The notes beneath the pieces were generated by a model, which was given only the letters and a program-made list of their open reading frames with translations, ran no database searches and was not told the origin of the DNA. The position numbers and the translations under genes were made by a program. From Leptospira bandrabouensis (lineage in GTDB: Bacteria > Spirochaetota > Leptospiria > Leptospirales > Leptospiraceae): 64,000 nt of DNA. Shown here one piece after another: positions 16,777 through 26,680 of the stretch. The stretch lies in NCBI RefSeq assembly GCF_004770905.1, contig NZ_RQHT01000012.1, positions 1 to 64,000 on the forward strand. Reading direction: 5' to 3'. Position 1 is the stretch's first letter, and each line of letters opens with the position of its first letter.

Positions 16777-18042
16777 ATGAACACAAATAGAATTCTAGGG
16801 ATGGCATTGTCCTTGGTTTTCGCAGGATCACTTTCTGCGCAGACACAAAGTCAAATGTTCCAACGTGTAGGGGTTGTCGGGGATTCCCTGAGCCAAGGTT
16901 TCTTCGGGGTGACCGTGGAGAAAAAAACACAAGACTGGGCTTATCCTGTTCTTGTCAGTAAACAAGCGGGTGCTTCCGTTTCTTACAATGTTTTGAAAGG
17001 ACCTTTTGTTAACTTAGAAGATGTTCTAAAATGGGACTGCGGTATTTTCTGTATAGCTGAAAGTATCATTGGTGGAAATAAATCCACTGTTTCTCTCCCA
17101 ACTCATGCAGGGATTACTGGAGCTGAGTATACAACTCTCTTAAAAACTTCTGGTAAATGTGAAGACATCAATGCCACCAAACAAGAAAAAGAATGGTACT
17201 GGGCGAAATGGTATTGGTATACTTACCGCTGGGTGACTGTTGCTGATTGCAAAGAACCAGACAAGTTCCATAGATTCGGACTTCGTGATGCAGGAACACA
17301 AACCCAAGTCATGGAAAAAGTAAAACCTACTTTCCTATTTGGATCTGCTGGTGCTAACCACGTTCTCTGTACTGCACTTCATACATCTACTGACTGTTTG
17401 GATGAAGCAAGATTCAAAAGAGACATTCGTGAATTTTTCCGTAGAATGTCTGCGATGGGAAGTTTACAAGGGGGAGTTCTTTTTACTGTTCCTAACGTAA
17501 CAGCAATTGCCTTCCTTGAAAAATATAAAGATCCAAACGGTCGTGCTAACTACAGCGGACTCAAAGCATTCTTTAGAAACTCTGTATCCGATCCAAATCA
17601 AGTTCTTGATGCAAACGAGATCGCAACTATTTCTACCTTCCTCAATATGTTAAACAACGAAATCAAAGCACAGGCTGCTACGATGCGTTTTGCTGTTGCA
17701 GATTTACGTGTGATTTTTGATGACCTAAAAGAAAATGGAAGACCAATTCGTAGTGCTGATGGATGGTCCCCAGGAAATGCAAGAGCAAACTGGCCACTTC
17801 CTAACCAACCAGGTGTTTTCGGTTTAGATGGTGTTCACCCGAACATGTATGGACATTCCCTATTTGCTAATGAGTTAATCAAAGCGATTAACACTCGTTA
17901 CGGATATTCCATTCCTCAAGTTAGTGAATACACTGCTTGGTATTACGATACACTCAACAGAAATCCTGTGGACTTAAAGAAATTCTTAACAGAAAACATC
18001 TTTGGTCAGGCAATTTCTTGGGTAGTTTCTATCTTTACATAA
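16777..18042 (+). CDS. Secreted SGNH/GDSL-family hydrolase
   Basis: A 421-residue protein with a signal peptide (ends near AGSLSAQ, residue 22). The SGNH fold is shown by block [15 protein letters not shown] with the nucleophile Ser, a [10 protein letters not shown] stretch that supplies the Asn of block III, and the end block [12 protein letters not shown] with the Asp-x-x-His pair. This family hydrolyses ester bonds in lipids or acylated sugars; the substrate is unknown. The start at 16777 is set by GGGAGGAAAT directly before the ATG; an upstream in-frame ATG at 16747 lacks such a site. It is followed at 11 bp by a membrane-anchored protein. Confidence 0.88.
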   Translation: MNTNRILGMALSLVFAGSLSAQTQSQMFQRVGVVGDSLSQGFFGVTVEKKTQDWAYPVLVSKQAGASVSYNVLKGPFVNLEDVLKWDCGIFCIAESIIGGNKSTVSLPTHAGITGAEYTTLLKTSGKCEDINATKQEKEWYWAKWYWYTYRWVTVADCKEPDKFHRFGLRDAGTQTQVMEKVKPTFLFGSAGANHVLCTALHTSTDCLDEARFKRDIREFFRRMSAMGSLQGGVLFTVPNVTAIAFLEKYKDPNGRANYSGLKAFFRNSVSDPNQVLDANEIATISTFLNMLNNEIKAQAATMRFAVADLRVIFDDLKENGRPIRSADGWSPGNARANWPLPNQPGVFGLDGVHPNMYGHSLFANELIKAINTRYGYSIPQVSEYTAWYYDTLNRNPVDLKKFLTENIFGQAISWVVSIFT

Positions 18043-18053
18043 GAGGTTAAACG

Positions 18054-18731
18054 ATGAGCAAGCGGTTTATAGGTATCATTTCGGTTTGTGGATTTCTACT
18101 AGTATTGTTTTCGTTTGTGGTTTGGAAGTTTTCTTCTGAAAAAACAAACAAACAAGTAGATGTTGCCGATTCCGATTTCGGAAAAACAGAAAGTCACGCC
18201 AAGTCGTTGTTTGACGATCCAGAGTTTGCCGACGCTCCCAATCCAGAAGAGTTGGAATTGGCACAGGCTGAGGTACTTTGGCCGTTTGCTTTGGAAAAAA
18301 AGCCAAATCGTAAAGAAGAGATCAAAGAAGAATGGAGAGATTTTGCGGCAAAATATCCAAAAAATTTCTACATTCCTCGTGAAATCAAAACACGAATGAC
18401 AGAAGCAGAGGAGAAGGAACAATTAGAGATGTTGGATTCCTTTACCGCCATGGATGCTAGTTTTTCTGCTTCAATTTCTAAAGAAAAATGGTCGGACAAA
18501 CCTTCTGCGGAAGAACCTAATTCGATGGAAAAACCATCTCCAAAAACGCAAAAAGCTTATTTTGATTTTAAAATCAATGAGTTAGAATCGAGAATCCAAA
18601 TGGTTGAGTATTGGATGGAAAATAAACATCCCTCTGGAGAAGTAAAACAATCTGCAGAAAAAGACCTAAACCTTTGGAAAAAAGAACTCGCAAGTTTAAA
18701 AGAAGTGAGAAGTCAAGTTCCTAATACTTAA
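18054..18731 (+). CDS. Membrane-anchored helical protein encoded with the SGNH hydrolase
   Basis: A 225-residue protein with one N-terminal membrane anchor (about residues 6-24) and a charged, largely helical exported part rich in Glu and Lys, with a likely coiled coil near residues 165-220. It starts 11 bp after the hydrolase gene with an AGAGG signal and is followed by a strong terminator, so both genes form one operon. The arrangement recalls secreted lipases and their membrane-anchored foldases, but the foldase motif RxxFDY is not present, so I only suggest an accessory role. Confidence 0.72.
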   Translation: MSKRFIGIISVCGFLLVLFSFVVWKFSSEKTNKQVDVADSDFGKTESHAKSLFDDPEFADAPNPEELELAQAEVLWPFALEKKPNRKEEIKEEWRDFAAKYPKNFYIPREIKTRMTEAEEKEQLEMLDSFTAMDASFSASISKEKWSDKPSAEEPNSMEKPSPKTQKAYFDFKINELESRIQMVEYWMENKHPSGEVKQSAEKDLNLWKKELASLKEVRSQVPNT

Positions 18732-18759
18732 ACCACTTTAATAAATTTAAAGATGATTC

Positions 18760-18787
18760 AAAGAGGACGTTAGTCCTCTTTTTTTTT
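18760..18787 (+). terminator. Rho-independent terminator
   Basis: AAAGAGGAC (18760-18768) pairs perfectly with GTCCTCTTT (18773-18781) around a GTTA loop and runs into a series of T. It ends the SGNH hydrolase operon. Confidence 0.9.
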
Positions 18788-18833
18788 GAATTAAACTTGT
18801 AGTAAGATTTTAAAATTTATAAATTTGTCTGGC

Positions 18834-20396
18834 ATGCAAAAGTTTTGGATTTTTATTTCTCTTTTTTTTACTATCACTCTCTTATTAAATTGTGATCCCG
18901 TTCCTCAAAAAGAGGATACAAGTCCCATAGAGGAAACTGTGTCGGAAGAACAAACCACAAAACAGTTGTTGGAAAGTCTGGACTCTTCAGACTCTTTTAT
19001 ACGTTCTCAAGCTGCGGTGCAATTAGGAAGCCGCAACGAAAAATCCGCGATACCGAAATTAAAAAAACTATTATCAGACAAAGAACCAGGTGTCCGTGCA
19101 GGCGCTGCGATTGCTCTTGGAGATTTAAAAGACAAATCCTCTTCCATAGTCATTGCTAATTTGATGTGGTCTGATTCTGAAAATCCCAAAGATGTGTATT
19201 TGGATGCTCTCACTCGTTTGAAAGATCCTTCCATCGGTAATCGGATTTATCCTTTGTTAAATGATGGTGATTCTACGCTTCGATTGCAAGTAGTGGATGC
19301 ACTTGTACAAATTGGTGCAACTGCTGTCGGACCACAAATTTTAAGTTTGGCTTTAAAAAACAAAGATAGGGAAAAAGACAAAACTTATGCAATGGCTTTA
19401 GGAAAACTAAAAGTTTCTGCTTCCGAATCTTATTTACTGGGTTTAACCAAAATCCAAGACGAATCACCCAGTCTTGCCGCAGCGTATTTGGCTCTGGGAA
19501 GAATCAAAGCAAAAAATGCCAACGATGTGCTTGTAAAAGCCTTAAATCTTCCTTATAGCAAGGGAAAAGAAAATGCATCGATGGCTCTGATTGAAATTGG
19601 AAATCCCTCGGTGGTTCCCAAGGTGTTTCAATCCTTAAATACGAATGATCCAGAAACCAAACTATATGCAACAGATGTACTTTGTGCCATTCCATCCCAA
19701 GAAGCTGCAAAACTCGCATTTAATTTGTTAAACGGAAAAGACACTGAGAATTGGGGAAATGCGGCAAAGATTGTAGGAAGACAAAGATATAAAGAGGGAA
19801 GGGTCCGCATTGAAGAATTATTAGAAAAATCATCCACACCGGAGAGGGATAGTTTTGCTGAAGCCCTTGGTTGGATTGGAGACAAAGCCTCTGTGCCAGT
19901 GCTTAGAAAGGTTTTATTATCAGGTGCCAAAGAAGGACCTTATGGATCTGCTTGGGCTCTTGGAATCCTTGGTGCCAAAGAAGCGGTTCCCGATCTCATC
20001 AAAGCCCTTGATTTGGGAGATGCAAAACTAATGGTGTATTCCTTGGAAGCACTAGGTTCTATCGCCGATCCGACAAGTCTCCCTAAACTCAAAAGCCTGT
20101 TAGCCGATAGACCCAAAATGGCACCTCAAATTCTTTCTACGGTTGCCCTCATTCCCACAGAAGAAGCACGTTTAATCATTGAAGAAGCCACCAAGTCAAA
20201 AAATGCGGAAGTATACAGACCTGCAATGGAAGAGATTGCCAAACGAAAGGATAAAAAATCCATTCCTCTTTTGCTAACTTATGCTAACGGAGATGATGCG
20301 GAAAAAAGAAAACTCAGTTATTATGCTCTCACAGCAGTGACAGGACAAAAATTTCGCACAGCCCAAGAATGGAACGAGTGGGCTAAAGGGAATTGA
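18834..20396 (+). CDS. HEAT-repeat lipoprotein
   Basis: A 520-residue lipoprotein (lipobox LLLNC, Cys20). From about residue 45 to 500 it is built of HEAT/PBS-lyase-type repeats of 30-35 residues, e.g. IRSQAAVQLGSRNEKSAIP, VRAGAAIALGDLKDKSS and MVYSLEALGSIADPTSLP. These form a curved helical solenoid that binds other proteins or, in PBS-lyase relatives, cofactors. The partner is unknown. An alternative TTG start at 18825 would add three residues. No Shine-Dalgarno is seen before the ATG, and a promoter-like TTGTAG/TAAATT pair at 18797-18825 would start the mRNA almost at the ATG. Confidence 0.88.
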   Translation: MQKFWIFISLFFTITLLLNCDPVPQKEDTSPIEETVSEEQTTKQLLESLDSSDSFIRSQAAVQLGSRNEKSAIPKLKKLLSDKEPGVRAGAAIALGDLKDKSSSIVIANLMWSDSENPKDVYLDALTRLKDPSIGNRIYPLLNDGDSTLRLQVVDALVQIGATAVGPQILSLALKNKDREKDKTYAMALGKLKVSASESYLLGLTKIQDESPSLAAAYLALGRIKAKNANDVLVKALNLPYSKGKENASMALIEIGNPSVVPKVFQSLNTNDPETKLYATDVLCAIPSQEAAKLAFNLLNGKDTENWGNAAKIVGRQRYKEGRVRIEELLEKSSTPERDSFAEALGWIGDKASVPVLRKVLLSGAKEGPYGSAWALGILGAKEAVPDLIKALDLGDAKLMVYSLEALGSIADPTSLPKLKSLLADRPKMAPQILSTVALIPTEEARLIIEEATKSKNAEVYRPAMEEIAKRKDKKSIPLLLTYANGDDAEKRKLSYYALTAVTGQKFRTAQEWNEWAKGN

Positions 20397-20445
20397 TATT
20401 TTTTTAGGTAGTTTGATTTTCACTTAGGATGATAGGAAAGATCAT

Positions 20446-21252
20446 TTGAAATCGTTAACCTTGTATTTTTTTTTGGCATACCTTATCTCCTGGATCATTT
20501 GGCTACCTTTGTATTTGCCGAAATTCGGGATTCATTTTTTACCAGTGTTGCCCTTCCATCATGCATGGGGGGCACTTGGTCCTTTGACAGCTACGATTAT
20601 TGTAACCAAACTAGAAAAGGGCAATGATGGCATCAAAAACCTTCTTTACCGAATGTTTCAATGGAAGGTTAATTGGTTTTGGTATTTCATTGCGATTTTT
20701 AGTCCTTTTGTCCTTCTTGTTTTTGCAACCATTATCAATGATTTCAACAATTCAAAAGTTAGTTTTGATGGATTGGGTGCGAGTTCTGAATTTCCAGAGT
20801 TTGGTTTTGTTTCTTTCTTTTTATACAGTGTCATTGTTTACGGATTTGGGGAAGAAACTGGTTGGAGAGGGTATGCCTTACCAAAGTTACAAAAAAAATG
20901 GAACGCCTTGTCTTCGACAGTCATCCTAACGTTTTTATGGGCATTATGGCATATCCCTCTTTTTTTATATCGTCCCGGCTTTATGGCAATGGATGTATTT
21001 GGAATCTTCGGATGGTTTCTTTCTTTGTTTACAGGAGCCATTCTTTTGACCTGGATTTATAATTCCTCAAGAGGAAGTATTTTGATGGCGGCTCTTTTTC
21101 ACGGAACCATCGACATCGTATTTACTTCTGATTCTATTGAACCAAATACAATGAACATCACTGGGTTTTTACTCGTTGTATTTGCAGTGTTTGTCCTTGG
21201 GTTGACGGGCTGGAAACATCTATCCAAGTTGAATCGGCAGATATTAGAGTGA
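20446..21252 (+). CDS. CPBP-family intramembrane metalloprotease
   Basis: A 268-residue membrane protein with about seven hydrophobic segments and the CPBP (CAAX protease and bacteriocin-processing) motifs: EETGWRGYALP (motif 1, Glu-Glu and Arg), FLWALWHIPLF (motif 2, His), and HGTIDI (motif 3). These residues bind the catalytic metal in the membrane. Bacterial members cleave membrane proteins or confer self-immunity to peptides; the substrate here is unknown. It starts at TTG with AGGAAA upstream, shortly after the HEAT-repeat gene, and may be co-transcribed with it. Confidence 0.88.
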   Translation: MKSLTLYFFLAYLISWIIWLPLYLPKFGIHFLPVLPFHHAWGALGPLTATIIVTKLEKGNDGIKNLLYRMFQWKVNWFWYFIAIFSPFVLLVFATIINDFNNSKVSFDGLGASSEFPEFGFVSFFLYSVIVYGFGEETGWRGYALPKLQKKWNALSSTVILTFLWALWHIPLFLYRPGFMAMDVFGIFGWFLSLFTGAILLTWIYNSSRGSILMAALFHGTIDIVFTSDSIEPNTMNITGFLLVVFAVFVLGLTGWKHLSKLNRQILE

Positions 21253-21283
21253 AATTTGTTATTTAAATAGTGGTCATATTTAG

Positions 21284-21811
21284 CTAAAATACTTTTTTAT
21301 TTTGTAATTTGTTTAAAAATCTTTTGATATTCGGGGTCCCGTATTGTTGTTTTGGAATTAAACTGGAAATAATCATTCCATCTTTTATCACAAAGAGACC
21401 ATGAGCTAAGCGATTCGAACTGACAACACCGACACCTAACATTGTTTTTAAGATATTTATCTCATTTTGGTCACAGTCTTTTAAGCTATAACCAAGAGCC
21501 TTTAATTGGGGATGAAGTTTTTTAATTTCATTCCAAGAATCTTTACCATCGGAAGCAAGATGGATGATTTTTGCTGAAATTTTCCTTTTTTTGATTTCTA
21601 CTTCCAAATCTAAAACTTGAGCAGAACAAGCAAAGGATCTTACGTTTGGTAAAGTTGAAATAAAAAAAATACCTCTTCTCCGTCTTAAGTTTGGAAATTT
21701 AGAATCTGTATTTAAAACAGGTGTTAATTGAAAATCTTTCTTCCATTTAGATCCATTCTTCGGTCTTTTGCCGGTAAGTTCTACCGGCAAGTCTCCTAAA
21801 TATACTTTCAT
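21284..21811 (-). CDS. Thiol peroxidase (Tpx)-like protein, atypical
   Basis: A 175-residue thioredoxin-fold protein. The start VYLGDLPVELTGKRPKNG matches the Tpx N-terminus, and the peroxidatic region reads ISTLPNVRSFACSAQ, with Cys62 at the position of the Tpx catalytic Cys (usually T-x-x-C). The resolving Cys expected some 35 residues later is missing; a second Cys occurs at 113. It may be a one-Cys form, use a different partner, or lack peroxidase activity. Its start overlaps the stop of the COG0523 GTPase gene by four bases, so it belongs to the same putative Zur operon. Confidence 0.68.
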   Translation of the reverse strand: MKVYLGDLPVELTGKRPKNGSKWKKDFQLTPVLNTDSKFPNLRRRRGIFFISTLPNVRSFACSAQVLDLEVEIKKRKISAKIIHLASDGKDSWNEIKKLHPQLKALGYSLKDCDQNEINILKTMLGVGVVSSNRLAHGLFVIKDGMIISSLIPKQQYGTPNIKRFLNKLQNKKVF

Positions 21812-23049
21812 ACGTTTGATTCTTCTTGCTCTTGTGAGTTAATTTCAGATTCTGCAATCATCGCATCCCAATCTGGGAAAGGATCTTCGAATTTTGCCCA
21901 AACATCCGGTCCTTCCTTGTATTCTTTGTCACTTAGCAGGCATTTGTCGAGAGAGGCACGTAGTTTCTTTTCATCCATATCCCTTCCAATGAGGACAATC
22001 TCTTGGCGCCTATCTCCCCAAGGTTCCAACCAATGCGCTTTTAAATTTTCCAAGACCTCTGGATCATCAGGAATATCCTCGTCTGGAATACTTGCCCACC
22101 AATACCCTTCTGGTTTGTAAGAAGAGAGTTTCCCTGCTTGGGAATACAAAACCACCCAGTCCATTTTACTAGCGAGCCATACAAATCCTTTGGCTCGAAC
22201 CACTCCCGGTTTTTCCGAATGCAACCATTTGTAAAATCGTTCTGGATGGAAGGGGCGCCTGTTTCCATACACAAAACTTTTGATTCCATATTCTTCTGTC
22301 TCAGGAACATGCTCTCCCCTAAGTTCTTTTAACCACAAGGGAGACTGGCTTGCTTTTTCAAAATCAAACCGACCAGTATTTAAAACTTTGGATAGGGGAA
22401 CTTTACTGTAATCTGTGGGTAAAATTTCGGCATCTGCATTCAGCGAACGTAAGATGGTAAGGAGCCGATTCTTTTTTCCATCTGATAACAAACTGATTTT
22501 ATTAACTATAATCGTATCACTAAATTCTACTTGGTCCACAAGTAAGTCTACAATGTCCCTGTCATCATCTTCGCCAGCACCTAATTCTCGTTCTCTTAAT
22601 GAATCTAAACTCTCGAAATCTTTTAAAAAATTTACAGCATCGACAACGGTAATCATAGAATCCAAATTTACTAAATCAGATAGGCTTACGCCTGTTTCAT
22701 CTTCAAAGGTAAATGTTTCTGCAATAGGAAGTGGTTCAGAAATTCCAGTGGATTCGATGAGGATTGAGTCAAACTTTCCCTCTTTGGCAAGTTTGGTGAT
22801 CTCTAACAGTAAATCTTCTCGGAGTGTGCAGCATATACAGCCATTAGACATCTCCACTAACTTCTCATTGGTGCGACTGAGGCTTCCACCAGAAGCCACA
22901 AGCCTCGCATCAATATTCACCTCACTCATATCATTGACTATAACCGCCACACGAAGCCCTTCTCGGTTTGCGAGGATATGATTGAGTAGGGTAGTTTTGC
23001 CAGCTCCTAAAAAACCAGAGAGAACGGTCACAGGAATCTTATCTTTCAT
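21808..23049 (-). CDS. COG0523-family GTPase (CobW/ZigA-like zinc chaperone)
   Basis: A 413-residue G3E GTPase: Walker A GFLGAGKTTLLNH near the start, the metal motif GCICCTLRED (CxCC), a Walker B-like ILIESTGISEPLPI, and IVNKISLL as the NKxD base motif. The C-terminal domain with GDRRQEIVLIG is that of the COG0523 branch (ZigA, ZagA, YciC). Such proteins deliver zinc to client enzymes during starvation and are typically repressed by Zur. The ATG at 23049 with AAGGATAA upstream is the start; the reading frame beyond it runs through the operator and is not coding. Followed by the Tpx-like gene. Confidence 0.92.
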   Translation of the reverse strand: MKDKIPVTVLSGFLGAGKTTLLNHILANREGLRVAVIVNDMSEVNIDARLVASGGSLSRTNEKLVEMSNGCICCTLREDLLLEITKLAKEGKFDSILIESTGISEPLPIAETFTFEDETGVSLSDLVNLDSMITVVDAVNFLKDFESLDSLRERELGAGEDDDRDIVDLLVDQVEFSDTIIVNKISLLSDGKKNRLLTILRSLNADAEILPTDYSKVPLSKVLNTGRFDFEKASQSPLWLKELRGEHVPETEEYGIKSFVYGNRRPFHPERFYKWLHSEKPGVVRAKGFVWLASKMDWVVLYSQAGKLSSYKPEGYWWASIPDEDIPDDPEVLENLKAHWLEPWGDRRQEIVLIGRDMDEKKLRASLDKCLLSDKEYKEGPDVWAKFEDPFPDWDAMIAESEINSQEQEESNV

Positions 23050-23061
23050 CGAATTATCCTT

Positions 23062-23080
23062 AATGCAATATAGTTGCATT
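23062..23080 (-). promoter_or_regulatory. Putative Zur operator, copy 1
   Basis: The perfect 7-5-7 palindrome AATGCAATATAGTTGCATT lies directly before the Shine-Dalgarno of the COG0523 GTPase gene. It overlaps the -10 element of the predicted minus-strand promoter, the classical place for a repressor. Its neighbour genes (zinc chaperone here, ZnuACB at the third copy) point to Zur. Confidence 0.65.
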
Positions 23081-23105
23081 AAATTTGCCCCCAAAATCAT
23101 GTCAA
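23077..23105 (-). promoter_or_regulatory. Promoter of the COG0523/Tpx-like operon
   Basis: On the minus strand TTGACA (23105-23100) is followed after 17 bp by TTAATG (23082-23077). The -10 overlaps operator copy 1 by four bases. Confidence 0.55.
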
Positions 23106-23110
23106 TTTAA

Positions 23111-23129
23111 AATGCAATTACGTTGCATT
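23111..23129. promoter_or_regulatory. Putative Zur operator, copy 2
   Basis: The palindrome AATGCAATTACGTTGCATT has the same 7-bp arms as copy 1 with a different spacer. The two centres lie 49 bp apart, close to a whole number of helical turns. It sits upstream of the -35 of the GTPase promoter and about 90 bp before the start of the chemotaxis receptor gene, so it could serve either direction. Confidence 0.6.
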
Positions 23130-23215
23130 TGCGTTTTGGAGTCAATTTTCCTTGGTATTTCTGCATAAAAAAGGGAATTTCTTGCATTTCCCCTGTAGGT
23201 TCCAATCCTCTTGTT

Positions 23216-24754
23216 ATGCAACTGGATCCTTATTACGTTAAGGCCGCTAAGATTATTAATTCTATTCGGTCTACTCTCTTTGTTCTATTTATGATTGGTA
23301 TTTTGGGAAGTTTTGGTTCCATTCACAAAGTTCAATTAATCATGATGTTAATCATCGCTATTATCTATGGTTTGATGGCATTAATTCAATTCCTTCTTTT
23401 AAAAAATGATAAGGAACCATATGCATTTTGGTTTGTATTAATAGATATCCTTCTTATTGGTTCAAACACAATCGGACAAAGCTCAATGCAATTGGATATT
23501 GTGGCTGCAGCAATGAAGGCTGGTGTAAATTATTCGATTGCATTCTTTATCATTTTATACTCAGGTTTTCTTTTTTCTTCAAGGCAAACATATATCATAG
23601 GTACATTGCTGACACTTGTACAAATTTCATCACTTGTTTTGGCAGGTTTTGCCGGAATGGAGTTTGTTGATCGCAACGATGTTCATAAATTGGCATATTC
23701 AGTTTCATTACCTGTAGAAATAGTGAAAGTTTTTTATCTGTGTATGGCAACTGTTGCGATTGCAAAAATGGTAGGTTTACTAACATCGATTCGGGATGAG
23801 GCAATCCAAGGGAAAAAAACTTCAGAAGAACATTCTAAGGTAATGGAAACACAAAAAGAGGCCTTGGTAGAAACAGGTGAAAATTTAAACCAATCCGTTT
23901 CCGCCTTAAAAGTGTTTGCTGATGATTTAAATGGTCTTGTCCAAAACCAAGCTGCATCGATAGAAGAAATTTCAGCATCCTTAACAAAAATTTCTCAATC
24001 TACGGAAGATTCATTTTCCTTTGTCAAAGACCAATACAAACGAATAGAAGCCTTAAATGAGGAAAGCCACACCTTAGAGGGAATAGTAAAAGCCGTTCGT
24101 TCTGAAGTTGATATTATTTCAGGTCAAATCAATGAGTCATCACAGTTTAGTAATCTTGTAACAAATTCTATGGAGAACTTAAATTCTGTTTTAAACGAAG
24201 TAAGTTCCAGTTTCCAAAAGGTGGAAGATGTAAATCAGATCATGAAAGAAATTGCTGACCAAACCAATTTACTTGCTCTTAATGCATCCATTGAAGCCGC
24301 AAGGGCAGGGGAACATGGTAGGGGTTTTGCGGTAGTGGCCCAAGAAGTCGCAAAACTGGCAGAAAATTCAGCTTCCAACGCAAGTATCATCTCCAAAACG
24401 ATTCTGAAATCAAAATCGGATTTACTTAAAGGGAATTCCTCTGCTAAAGAAGCAAATGAAATGGCTTTGAACCAGAAAAATGAAATGAACAAGGTTAAAA
24501 ATACTGTGGTTAGTTTTAATGAAAAATTTGTAGACTTGCAAGAGTTAAATGCTCGTGTTTTGAAATCTCAAAAGGAACTCAAAGACTTGTCCTCTCAGTT
24601 GGAATCCATTGCGAAAGACCAAACATTGGGTAATAAAGAAGTGATGCGAGCAGCTCAAAGTATAGAAAGAGATGTCCAAGTAGTCGCCGAGAACACAAGA
24701 GTTCTCGCTGAGCATATTGAAGATATCCAGGACTTGGCCAACCGGATCAAGTGA
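23216..24754 (+). CDS. Methyl-accepting chemotaxis protein with membrane-embedded sensor
   Basis: A 512-residue chemoreceptor. The N-terminal 200 residues carry about six membrane segments and almost no periplasmic loop, so sensing must occur in the membrane or from inside. The cytoplasmic part is a long coiled coil with the receptor tip motif [19 protein letters not shown] and [12 protein letters not shown], which contacts CheA and CheW. The start is taken at 23216, where the hydrophobic part begins; the longer frame would run through operator copy 2. No clear Shine-Dalgarno is seen. Its position beside the Zur-like operators makes zinc control possible but unproven. Confidence 0.9.
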   Translation: MQLDPYYVKAAKIINSIRSTLFVLFMIGILGSFGSIHKVQLIMMLIIAIIYGLMALIQFLLLKNDKEPYAFWFVLIDILLIGSNTIGQSSMQLDIVAAAMKAGVNYSIAFFIILYSGFLFSSRQTYIIGTLLTLVQISSLVLAGFAGMEFVDRNDVHKLAYSVSLPVEIVKVFYLCMATVAIAKMVGLLTSIRDEAIQGKKTSEEHSKVMETQKEALVETGENLNQSVSALKVFADDLNGLVQNQAASIEEISASLTKISQSTEDSFSFVKDQYKRIEALNEESHTLEGIVKAVRSEVDIISGQINESSQFSNLVTNSMENLNSVLNEVSSSFQKVEDVNQIMKEIADQTNLLALNASIEAARAGEHGRGFAVVAQEVAKLAENSASNASIISKTILKSKSDLLKGNSSAKEANEMALNQKNEMNKVKNTVVSFNEKFVDLQELNARVLKSQKELKDLSSQLESIAKDQTLGNKEVMRAAQSIERDVQVVAENTRVLAEHIEDIQDLANRIK

Positions 24755-24781
24755 TCCTTGTCTAACACCATTAACTTAACA

Positions 24782-24804
24782 GCCGCCTGATTCGTTCAGG
24801 CGGC
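24782..24804 (+). terminator. Hairpin after the chemoreceptor gene
   Basis: GCCGCCTGA (24782-24790) and TCAGGCGGC (24796-24804) form a perfect GC-rich 9-bp stem around TTCGT. There is no T-run behind it, so it may pause or protect the transcript 3' end rather than terminate alone. Confidence 0.55.
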
Positions 24805-24879
24805 GCGAAGGAAAACTATTTGTAATTCTTTTCCCCTCTTTGATCTTTGAGTGAAAGTCCTGCTTAAGGAGCCGACTGT

Positions 24880-26637
24880 ATGATATCCAATAACTATTTT
24901 AACGATAACGATGACCTAATTGATCATTTTGATTCCCTTACTCCTTGGAACGAGGTAGTTGACCAATACGAACAAGGTTTTGAAGACTTTGCGGAATACC
25001 AAAAATCAGGAAAGGAAGAACTGGCTTTCGCTCCTGGAAACTATGAAGACGCCATTGAATTCTACCGTTCCACTTTAGAAGCTGGTGGAGACATTGCTGG
25101 AAACAATATTTCCCAAGTTTCCAAACAAATGGATGAAGAAGGCCTTAAATACAAAGACGGCCAAGTTACCTTCCCTAAACCTATGTTAGACGTCGTTGAA
25201 AAAATTAAATCGGCGGGACTACTTCCTTACGGAATTCATAGACATTACGGTGGACTAGGTCTTCCTTCTGTCGTACAATCGATGTTATCTGAATGTGTAT
25301 CGCGCGGGGACGGATCTCTTGCCATCACTCTTGGTTGTATGAACCTCGCAGAAACTGTCGAAAGATTCGGAACAGAAGAAATGATCCATGAATTTGTTCC
25401 AAAAATGGCAGCCGGTGAACTTTGTGGAGCGATGGCTCTTACGGAACCAAACTACGGATCCGACCTTCCTAATTTACAAACCAAAGCAGTTAAAGGTGAA
25501 GACGGAACTTGGAAAATCACAGGAACCAAACGTTTCATTACCCATGCTTGTGGTTTTGGTTCGGCACCTTCTATCATTCTCACTCTTGCAAGAACAGGAA
25601 CCACCACCAGTGGGGCTCGTGGGCTTTCTTTCTTTTTAGTGCACTCGAAAGATGTATTTGTAGCATCCATCGAAAAGAAAATGGGACTCCACTGTTCTCC
25701 TACTTGCGAAGTAGTTTTTGAAAACAGCCCAGGGATTCTCATTGGCGAAGAGGGAAAAGGCCTTGTCAAATATTCGATGGCAATGATGAACCAAGCTCGC
25801 CTCAACATTGCGGCCCAAGCAATGGGGATTGCGACCGCTGCTTATTTCGAAGGAAAAAAATACGCAGAAGAAAGAGTGCAGTTCGGTAAAACCATTAATA
25901 ACATCACGGCAGTGAAAAAGATGTTGGAACGAATGGAACGAGAAGTAGCTGCTATGCGTTGTATTTTATACGAAGCAAGTTTTGCCGTAGACCAGTATCG
26001 TTGGAAAGAAGAACGAGGAAAGATGAAAGGTCTTTCTGAGAAAGACATTAAAAAAGATGAATCTTTCAAAAAATGGGAAAAACTTGCCTCCCTGTTTACT
26101 CCACTTTCAAAATATTACATCACAGAAATGGCAAATCTTGTGGCTTATGACGCGATGCAAATCCACGGTGGATCCGGTTATACAGAAGATTATGATGTAG
26201 CAAGACTATATCGTGATGTTCGTATCACTAATATCTATGAAGGAACCACACAACTCCAAACGGTAGCTTGTATTGGTGGGATTGTTTCTGGAATGACAGA
26301 AACAGGAATTTACCGCGAATACTTAAAATCGGAAATGGCTACGTTTGCAGCAAGCCAAGGACTAAACGATCTATTCAAACAATTTGAAACGGTTGTGGCT
26401 GAATATGCAGAAATTGATTCTACTCCTCTTCGAGAAGAATTGGCTTTTGAAGTAGTAGAGTCAGCAGCACGTTTCCACAATAGTTTGTTACTCGAAAGAA
26501 GTATTGGTCGTTCGAAAGTAGAAAGACGAAACTATCGTAAGTCGATCACGGATGCTTACATCCTTGATAGTTCAGCGATCCTTGCAGCAAACTTAACCAA
26601 AATTCGTGGAAAGAAAAAAGCACCAGTCACTGCTTAA
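24880..26637 (+). CDS. Acyl-CoA dehydrogenase
   Basis: A 585-residue flavoenzyme that introduces the alpha-beta double bond in acyl-CoA thioesters during fatty-acid oxidation. The FAD and substrate-binding middle domain is seen in [16 protein letters not shown] and [11 protein letters not shown], and the C-terminal domain in [20 protein letters not shown]. The catalytic Glu lies in the [10 protein letters not shown] motif. It is longer than the classical 380-residue enzymes, with N- and C-terminal extensions similar to the larger FadE-like groups. The ATG follows AAGGAGCCGACTGT. The chain-length preference and the electron acceptor cannot be read from the sequence. Confidence 0.93.
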   Translation: MISNNYFNDNDDLIDHFDSLTPWNEVVDQYEQGFEDFAEYQKSGKEELAFAPGNYEDAIEFYRSTLEAGGDIAGNNISQVSKQMDEEGLKYKDGQVTFPKPMLDVVEKIKSAGLLPYGIHRHYGGLGLPSVVQSMLSECVSRGDGSLAITLGCMNLAETVERFGTEEMIHEFVPKMAAGELCGAMALTEPNYGSDLPNLQTKAVKGEDGTWKITGTKRFITHACGFGSAPSIILTLARTGTTTSGARGLSFFLVHSKDVFVASIEKKMGLHCSPTCEVVFENSPGILIGEEGKGLVKYSMAMMNQARLNIAAQAMGIATAAYFEGKKYAEERVQFGKTINNITAVKKMLERMEREVAAMRCILYEASFAVDQYRWKEERGKMKGLSEKDIKKDESFKKWEKLASLFTPLSKYYITEMANLVAYDAMQIHGGSGYTEDYDVARLYRDVRITNIYEGTTQLQTVACIGGIVSGMTETGIYREYLKSEMATFAASQGLNDLFKQFETVVAEYAEIDSTPLREELAFEVVESAARFHNSLLLERSIGRSKVERRNYRKSITDAYILDSSAILAANLTKIRGKKKAPVTA

Positions 26638-26680
26638 ACCAGTCGATACAAATCCTCTTCTTCCTTGTTACGCCTGTTTT

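Noticed and set aside
18054..18731. Lipase foldase for the SGNH hydrolase
   Set aside because: The gene order and single membrane anchor fit, but the foldase motif RxxFDY is missing.
22415..22981. 188-codon plus-strand frame
   Set aside because: It lies entirely antisense to the COG0523 GTPase gene, is rich in Ser and Ile/Thr as such shadows are, and has no ribosome binding site.
23123..23215. N-terminal extension of the chemoreceptor
   Set aside because: It would translate through operator copy 2 and contains no membrane or signal logic; the ATG at 23216 starts a normal receptor.
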